A stretch of 8,710 nucleotides of DNA from contig CAJLAN010000057.1 of NCBI GenBank assembly GCA_905204635.1, forward strand, positions 1 through 8,710, read 5' to 3'. The DNA is from an uncultured Collinsella sp. GTDB taxonomy: Bacteria; Actinomycetota; Coriobacteriia; Coriobacteriales; Coriobacteriaceae. Positions 5,888 through 8,710 of this stretch are shown piece after piece. Position 1 is the stretch's first letter; the number at the start of each line of letters is the position of its first letter. Below the pieces are notes generated by a model. It ran no database searches. It had not been told where the DNA came from and saw only the letters and a program-made list of their open reading frames with translations. The position numbers and the translations under genes are program-made.

Positions 5888-7024
5888 ATGACTGCCGTCG
5901 ATCGCATCGGTGCTGCCAAAGAGACCCTGACGTCATTTGTGGCCGATAGGGAGTGGGAACAAACGAGCAAGCGCTGGGGGAGGCTACGGCTGTCCGAGAA
6001 ACTGCTCCGCCTCCGTTCGGCGCGAAAATGGACACGAAAGGTCGCCGCTCAGGCGGCAGGCATTTCGGAGTCGGCCTTGAGGAACTACGAGCTCATGAAG
6101 TCTGCCCCGAAGGAAGAGCATTTGGAGGGGCTTGCGAACGCCTATGGCATACGGGCTGAGGCGCTCCATTTTTATGATTTCAACGATACTGACCTGATTG
6201 CTCAGGCTTTTTTCCAATTTGCCGCGACATATGGGTTCGAGCCTGTTGCAAACGAGCGCTATTCAGCGCTCAAGCCGACTTCGCCTTTCATGGAGTCTTT
6301 TCTAAAGAAGTGGGCAGCTCAGTATGCTCAAATTGAGAGCGACTCCGATCGAGACGACTATGAAAGATGGAAGGACAACTTCTCAGCCGACTTTGATCCG
6401 TCCCAGTTCCCCCTCCGATACGAATATGATCCACGAGATTCTTGGGTGCCGATTACGCCTTGGCAAAATAGGATGCAGTCCAAGAAGCTGCCCGAGCTAA
6501 GGGCGCGGTGTACCCCTGCAAAGACCCAGCTGGATTTGGCCCGAGAGGCTGATCTCTCCCTCGCAACGCTACGTTCGTATGAACAGGGGGCTAGGGTGCC
6601 GAAATATGCGGCGCTTCAAAAACTGTCCAGCGCTCTTGAGGTGAAGAGGGGAGCGCTTGTATTTACCGATTTCGGTAGTCCTGTTCAAGCTGCTCATGCG
6701 CTATTTCAGCTCTCGGCTTCATATGGATTGATTCCGCTTCAACTGGAAGAGGGGCCGGCGCTTCTAGCGAGAGCGCCTGTTCCCGACTCTTTTCTTTTTG
6801 AATGGGCGAAGAGGTACGAAACGCGCGTGAAGCAGGCCGATGAATACGACGAGTGGCTTGATCAGTTCGACTATTTCGAGCACGATAAGTCCGATGGCTA
6901 TGTCGAGAAGTTCCGGCAGCATGAGATACGCCAACCGAACGGTTCATCGCTTATTGACGGCTATGTCTATAGCGATTTCTGTCCCTTTGACGAGCGATTT
7001 AAGAAGGGGTATGCCCTGCCCTAA
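5888..7024 (+). CDS. Double XRE-type HTH regulator with duplicated C-terminal module
   Basis: The 378-residue protein is two copies of one unit in tandem. Unit 1 has an XRE-like HTH (about 36-90, with AAQAAGISESALRNYE) and a module with FYDFNDTDLIAQAFFQFAA, YGFEP and DDYERWKDNF (about 91-165). Unit 2 has an HTH (about 197-252, with DLAREADLSLATLRSYEQGA) and a module with FTDFGSPVQAAHALFQLSAS, YGLIP and DEYDEWLDQF (about 253-327). Shared landmarks are D-F, A-x-x-x-FQ, YG-x-x-P and a final DxYxxW. A tail of about 50 residues follows, ending in KKGYALP. One polypeptide with two DNA-binding heads could bind paired sites without dimerising. It reads away from the excisionase-integrase operon and is the obvious candidate repressor of that operon. 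Its codon use is less GC-rich than the element genes. The same module appears, truncated, at 7771-8070. I do not recognise a named family. Confidence 0.75.
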   Translation: MTAVDRIGAAKETLTSFVADREWEQTSKRWGRLRLSEKLLRLRSARKWTRKVAAQAAGISESALRNYELMKSAPKEEHLEGLANAYGIRAEALHFYDFNDTDLIAQAFFQFAATYGFEPVANERYSALKPTSPFMESFLKKWAAQYAQIESDSDRDDYERWKDNFSADFDPSQFPLRYEYDPRDSWVPITPWQNRMQSKKLPELRARCTPAKTQLDLAREADLSLATLRSYEQGARVPKYAALQKLSSALEVKRGALVFTDFGSPVQAAHALFQLSASYGLIPLQLEEGPALLARAPVPDSFLFEWAKRYETRVKQADEYDEWLDQFDYFEHDKSDGYVEKFRQHEIRQPNGSSLIDGYVYSDFCPFDERFKKGYALP

Positions 7025-7157
7025 TTGTGGTCAGATTAGCCGGCGTGAGGACCAAATGAGTATCAAACGGCGATGGGAGAATGCCTGATAGAACGGACTG
7101 AGGTAAAACGAGCGCCTCATTTACCTGCGGCACCCGTTATCGAGTGGGAGTAGGCTG

Positions 7158-7180
7158 ACAGGGTTCTGACCTGTATTTTT
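7158..7180 (+). terminator. Weak terminator-like hairpin after the double-HTH regulator
   Basis: ACAGG (7158-7162) pairs with CCTGT (7170-7174) around a 7-base loop and is followed by ATTTTT (7175-7180). The stem is only five base pairs, so efficiency would be low. It lies about 130 bases after the regulator's stop codon. Confidence 0.35.
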
Positions 7181-7268
7181 GAGTGCCGCACTGTGCTGCT
7201 GAGTTTCGTTTCGTACGAGAGTCATGGCAAAGCCGCCAGCGACGGCGGTGAGTAAATACGGTAATCTG

Positions 7269-7305
7269 GCCTCCGTTCCCGCGTTGGGACGGAGGCTTTT
7301 TCTTT
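7269..7305 (+). terminator. Strong Rho-independent terminator, plus strand
   Basis: GCCTCCGTTCCC (7269-7280) pairs with GGGACGGAGGC (7286-7296) with one bulged T and a 5-base loop, giving an 11-base-pair GC-rich stem. It is followed immediately by TTTTTCTTT. This is the best terminator in the window. It lies about 245 bases after the end of the double-HTH gene, so it either ends a long 3' untranslated region of that gene or terminates a separate small transcript starting between 7025 and 7260. No comparable T-run exists on the other strand. Confidence 0.8.
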
Positions 7306-7435
7306 GCCGTTTTACTCCCTTTCACCTGCGATTTCGCGATTTACTCCCCGTATTTCAAGACGACAAGGCACGGGGCGGTATTCGGAGGAACGGGAGTAAA
7401 GATTTATCCCGAATGAGTAGACGCGCGATTTTTGT

Positions 7436-7501
7436 CCCCGAGAACGAAACGAGGCCGTTTCGGGGCCCGTGAAACTCAAATCGAACTCAACGGGCGTTTT
7501 T
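7436..7501. other. Two adjacent hairpin-forming segments
   Basis: CCCCG at 7436-7440 can pair with CGGGG at 7461-7465, with an internal GAAAC/GTTTC stem (7446-7450 and 7457-7461) as a competing fold. Directly after, GCCCGT (7465-7470) pairs with ACGGGC (7490-7495) across a 19-base loop and is followed by GTTTTT. The second resembles a weak plus-strand terminator, but its long loop makes that uncertain. Both lie in the gap between the third and fourth GGGAGTAAA copies. Confidence 0.3.
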
Positions 7502-7632
7502 ACGGTCTCCGTACGGCGTTTCCCCAGGTGGTTAATGGGGAGTAAAGAATCTCGCCGCCTCAATGAAAACGGGAGTAATCAGGGGAAATGCCGCAGTGTA
7601 CTGCCGTGTGCCGCCATGTAAGCCACCGCGTC

Positions 7633-7684
7633 ATTTACTCCCCATTTACGCTTGAAATGCCTTTGCATGCAATGGGGAGTAAAA
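7633..7684. repeat. Inverted ATGGGGAGTAAA pair around a palindrome
   Basis: ATTTACTCCCCAT (7633-7645) and ATGGGGAGTAAAA (7672-7684) are inverted copies matching at 12 of 13 positions, separated by 26 bases. The spacer ends in a perfect 10-base palindrome, TTGCATGCAA (7663-7672), directly abutting the right arm. This is the most ordered part of the GGGAGTAA cluster and looks like a compound protein-binding site. Confidence 0.6.
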
Positions 7685-7770
7685 ACTCAGCTTACGCAGG
7701 AGCGAGCGGAGCTCACCGCCTAGCCTGGCGTCCTGATTCGGTTGCGTTGATTGCGAAATGCGGGGAGCCG

Positions 7771-8070
7771 TTACAGCAAGGCTTTCCAGTCCTCGTACTC
7801 GTCGGCGTCGATCTCGCCGTTCTCGAGCCGTGCGCGCTTCTCTGCCCACAACTCGATCGCCATCGCGGCTTTGGGCGCGTGCGGCGCCTTGGGGTTCAGG
7901 GAGAGGCCCGAACCGTCGGCTGAGGGAACTATGCCGAAGGAGTCTTCGAGCCGCACGAGCAGCGACATGAGGTCGCCTGCGGTCTCGACGCCGTAATCCT
8001 TGAGGGCGTTGACGGACACGCCGAGCGCTGCGGCGATGGACTCGAGCAGCTCGGGCTTGTCCATCAGCAA
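7771..8070 (-). pseudogene. 5'-truncated HTH regulator fragment, same module as the double-HTH protein
   Basis: The frame from about 8064 to the stop at 7771 encodes about 97 residues. It opens with DKPELLESIAAALGVSVNAL, which matches the last helix region of an XRE-type HTH, so about 45 residues of the DNA-binding domain seem missing. The rest follows the module of the 5888-7024 regulator: DYGVETAGDLMSLLVRLEDS, FGIVP, and DEYEDWKALL at the end. Upstream of 8070 the same frame meets a stop (8076-8074) inside DNA that reads as integrase on the other strand, so the gene is cut there. An ATG at 8064 with AGGA seven bases upstream could by chance allow a truncated product. It could alternatively be a genuine small protein, but homology to a larger module argues against that. 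Confidence 0.55.
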
Positions 8071-8085
8071 ATCCTATCAGCGGCT
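8060..8085. other. Junction between two unrelated sequence backgrounds
   Basis: Left of this point the DNA reads as a high-GC regulator gene on the minus strand; right of it as an integrase on the plus strand with less GC-rich, Clostridia-like codon use. Integrase similarity starts at codon ATC 8063-8065 (ISKSYQRLKG). Regulator similarity ends at about 8064. The overlap is only a base or two, so the join is sharp. No insertion-sequence ends or target duplication are visible at it. Confidence 0.65.
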
Positions 8086-8473
8086 CAAGGGCAAGGACGT
8101 GATTACCACTCCTAAGACGAAAAAGAGCAACCGTGTCATTAAGATGCCCAAATTCCTCTGTGGAGAGATGGAGGACTACTTAAAGATGTTTTACAGCACC
8201 GGGGCAAATGAACGGATTTTCCCTGTCAGCAAGCACTATCTCCACCATGAAATGGACAGAGGTACGAAAGCGGCGGGAGTGAAGCGGATCAGAATTCACG
8301 ACCTCCGACATTCACACATTTCCCTGCTGATTGATATGGGCTTCACCGCCCTGGCAATCGCTGACCGGGTGGGGCATGAGAGTATCGATATCACCTACCG
8401 CTACGCCCATCTGTTTCCTACAAGGCAGACGGAGATGGCGGACAAACTGGACTTTGAAAGGATGGGAACGTAA
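8063..8473 (+). pseudogene. C-terminal fragment of a second tyrosine integrase
   Basis: This frame encodes about 136 residues of a tyrosine recombinase catalytic domain: SYQRLKGKDVITTPKTKKSN, FPVSKHYLHHEM, HDLRH (His codon 8297-8299), DRVGHES and RYAHLFP (nucleophile Tyr codon 8402-8404). It aligns without large gaps to residues 220-354 of the complete integrase at 4444-5508, including a shared VKRIRIHD block. The arm-binding and core-binding domains and the first catalytic arginine are missing, so it should be inactive. Codons upstream of 8063 in the same frame, back to an ATG at 8000, are antisense to the regulator fragment and not integrase-like. Sequence style suggests a Clostridia/Firmicutes element. 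The stop lies two bases before the following MobC-like gene. Confidence 0.85.
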
Positions 8474-8475
8474 CC

Positions 8476-8710
8476 ATGTCACTGAAAAACCGAGACAACA
8501 AAAATCGCTGGAGGAACAAGACCGTGGCCTTCCGGGTGTCCCCGGAGGAAGATGAACAGATCGAGGCCGCTGTGCGGCTCTCCGGCCTGACAAAGCAGGA
8601 CTACATCACAAGACGCCTCCTGTGCCGGGACGTAGTGGTACAGGGTAATCCCAAGGTCTACAAAGCCCTGCGTGACCAGCTTGCCGCCGTTCTGGACGAA
8701 CTGCGGCGGG
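8476..8710 (+). CDS. MobC-like relaxosome protein of the second element (partial, runs off the right edge)
   Basis: The ATG at 8476 opens a frame that continues to the window end (78 codons visible). It begins MSLKNRDNKNRWRNKTVAFR and continues through VSPEEDEQIEAAVRLSGLTK and QDYITRRLLCRD, ending in a helical segment with ALRDQLAAVLDELRR. It aligns with the complete MobC-like protein at 4002-4451 over KT-AFR-SP-E, LS-L-KQ-YIT-LL and the later ELRR, indicating the same probable ribbon-helix-helix fold and relaxosome role. The gene starts two bases after the integrase fragment's stop, as expected for an integrase operon, and a weak AAAGGA lies within the integrase end. If transcription still reaches it, the gene may be functional despite the broken integrase. 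Confidence 0.75.
   Translation, partial: MSLKNRDNKNRWRNKTVAFRVSPEEDEQIEAAVRLSGLTKQDYITRRLLCRDVVVQGNPKVYKALRDQLAAVLDELRR

Larger units (their letters stand above)
7184..7604. repeat. Two copies of TGCCGCASTGTRCTGC, 405 bases apart
   Basis: TGCCGCACTGTGCTGC at 7184-7199 and TGCCGCAGTGTACTGC at 7589-7604 match at 14 of 16 bases in the same orientation. They bracket the terminator and most of the GGGAGTAA repeats. They may be a paired binding site, a recombination-site remnant, or chance in a GC-rich background. Confidence 0.35.
7311..7684. repeat. Cluster of GGGAGTAA(A) / TTTACTCCC repeats
   Basis: Taking GGGAGTAAA as forward, copies lie at 7311-7319 (reverse), 7340-7349 (reverse, with CCCC), 7392-7400 (forward), 7537-7546 (forward, GGGG), 7571-7578 (forward, GGGAGTAA), 7634-7643 (reverse, CCCC) and 7674-7683 (forward, GGGG). 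Weaker versions occur at 7146-7153 (GGGAGTAG) and 7247-7256 (GGTGAGTAAA). Seven good copies in 374 bases is far above expectation for a 9-10-base word. Spacing is irregular and orientation mixed, which fits protein-binding sites or an origin-like array better than a CRISPR or tandem repeat. I do not recognise the motif. Confidence 0.7.
7025..7770. other. 746-base non-coding region rich in short repeats and hairpins
   Basis: I see no convincing gene on either strand: open frames here are short, lack ribosome-binding sites and resemble no family I know. The region does contain a strong plus-strand terminator (7269-7305), a weaker terminator-like hairpin (7158-7180), an inverted repeat AGGTAAA/TTTACCT (7101-7107 and 7120-7126), a cluster of GGGAGTAA(A) repeats on both strands (7311-7684) and two copies of a TGCCGCA-centred 16-mer. 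The density of signals suggests a regulatory, origin-like or RNA-producing segment rather than decayed coding DNA. Confidence 0.6.
8063..8710 (+). mobile_element. End of a second, Firmicutes-type mobilizable element (truncated)
   Basis: A truncated integrase followed two bases later by a MobC-like gene repeats the order of the complete element at 4002-5508, in the opposite orientation. The protein sequences are clearly homologous but far from identical, and base composition differs, so this is a related element from another lineage rather than a local duplication. The rest lies beyond the right edge. Confidence 0.65.

Noticed and set aside
7140..7200. Possible tRNA or attachment-site remnant (GGTTCTGAC-like stretch)
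   Set aside because: The T-loop consensus is not met and no acceptor or anticodon stem could be drawn; the stretch is better explained as a small hairpin followed by a T-run.
7311..7684. CRISPR array
   Set aside because: The repeated word is only 9-10 bases, occurs in both orientations and has irregular spacing; no cas gene is present.
7588..7923. Plus-strand 111-codon frame running from the repeat region into the regulator fragment
   Set aside because: It crosses the 3' end of the minus-strand regulator fragment, has no ribosome-binding site, and part of it is simply translated GGGAGTAA repeats.
8000..8062. ATG at 8000 as the start of the right-hand integrase
   Set aside because: The 21 codons before 8063 are antisense to the regulator fragment and do not resemble an integrase; the frame is open there by chance.

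Overview
The window most likely comes from a gut actinobacterium of the class Coriobacteriia (Eggerthellaceae-like). That is an inference from high-GC codon use and protein character, not from a marker gene. It holds two partial mobile elements from different bacterial backgrounds, with a regulator gene and a repeat-rich non-coding stretch between them. No rRNA, tRNA, CRISPR array or transposase was seen.

Bases 1 to about 5710 are one end of an integrative and mobilizable element, all on the minus strand and tightly packed. Reading in the direction of transcription, the first block is an excisionase-like DNA-binding protein (5707-5498), a complete tyrosine integrase (5508-4444), a MobC-like relaxosome protein (4451-4002), a small coiled-coil-like protein (4012-3809) and a VirE-type helicase/primase-family ATPase (3809-2580). 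These genes overlap by 3 to 11 bases, so translation is probably coupled. A 219-base gap follows, with seven copies of GGTGCC/GGCACC arranged as inverted repeats, which could be an element replication origin or oriT. The second block is an unrecognised protein (2360-1872), a ribbon-helix-helix protein (1870-1406), a MobL-like relaxase (1419-61) and the first 21 codons of another gene that runs off the left edge. Together these genes could excise, replicate, nick and mobilise the element. No mating-channel genes are visible, so transfer would need a helper.

A 180-base divergent regulatory region (5708-5887) carries an inverted pair of TACAAAAAAYGTA boxes. To its right, on the plus strand, is a 378-residue regulator (5888-7024) built from two tandem copies of an XRE-type HTH plus a shared C-terminal module. 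Bases 7025-7770 hold no convincing gene. They carry a strong intrinsic terminator and at least seven copies of GGGAGTAA(A) in both orientations.

Bases 7771-8070 (minus strand) encode the tail of a third protein of the same regulator type that lacks most of its HTH. It ends abruptly near base 8064. There it meets, head to head, the C-terminal 136 codons of a second tyrosine integrase (8063-8473, plus strand), followed by a second MobC-like gene (8476 to the right edge). That right-hand segment looks like a Clostridia/Firmicutes-type element. It repeats the integrase then MobC-like order of the complete element, in the opposite orientation. Both genes lose their 5' ends at the same point, so this is either a real recombination or insertion scar or an assembly chimera; sequence alone cannot decide.
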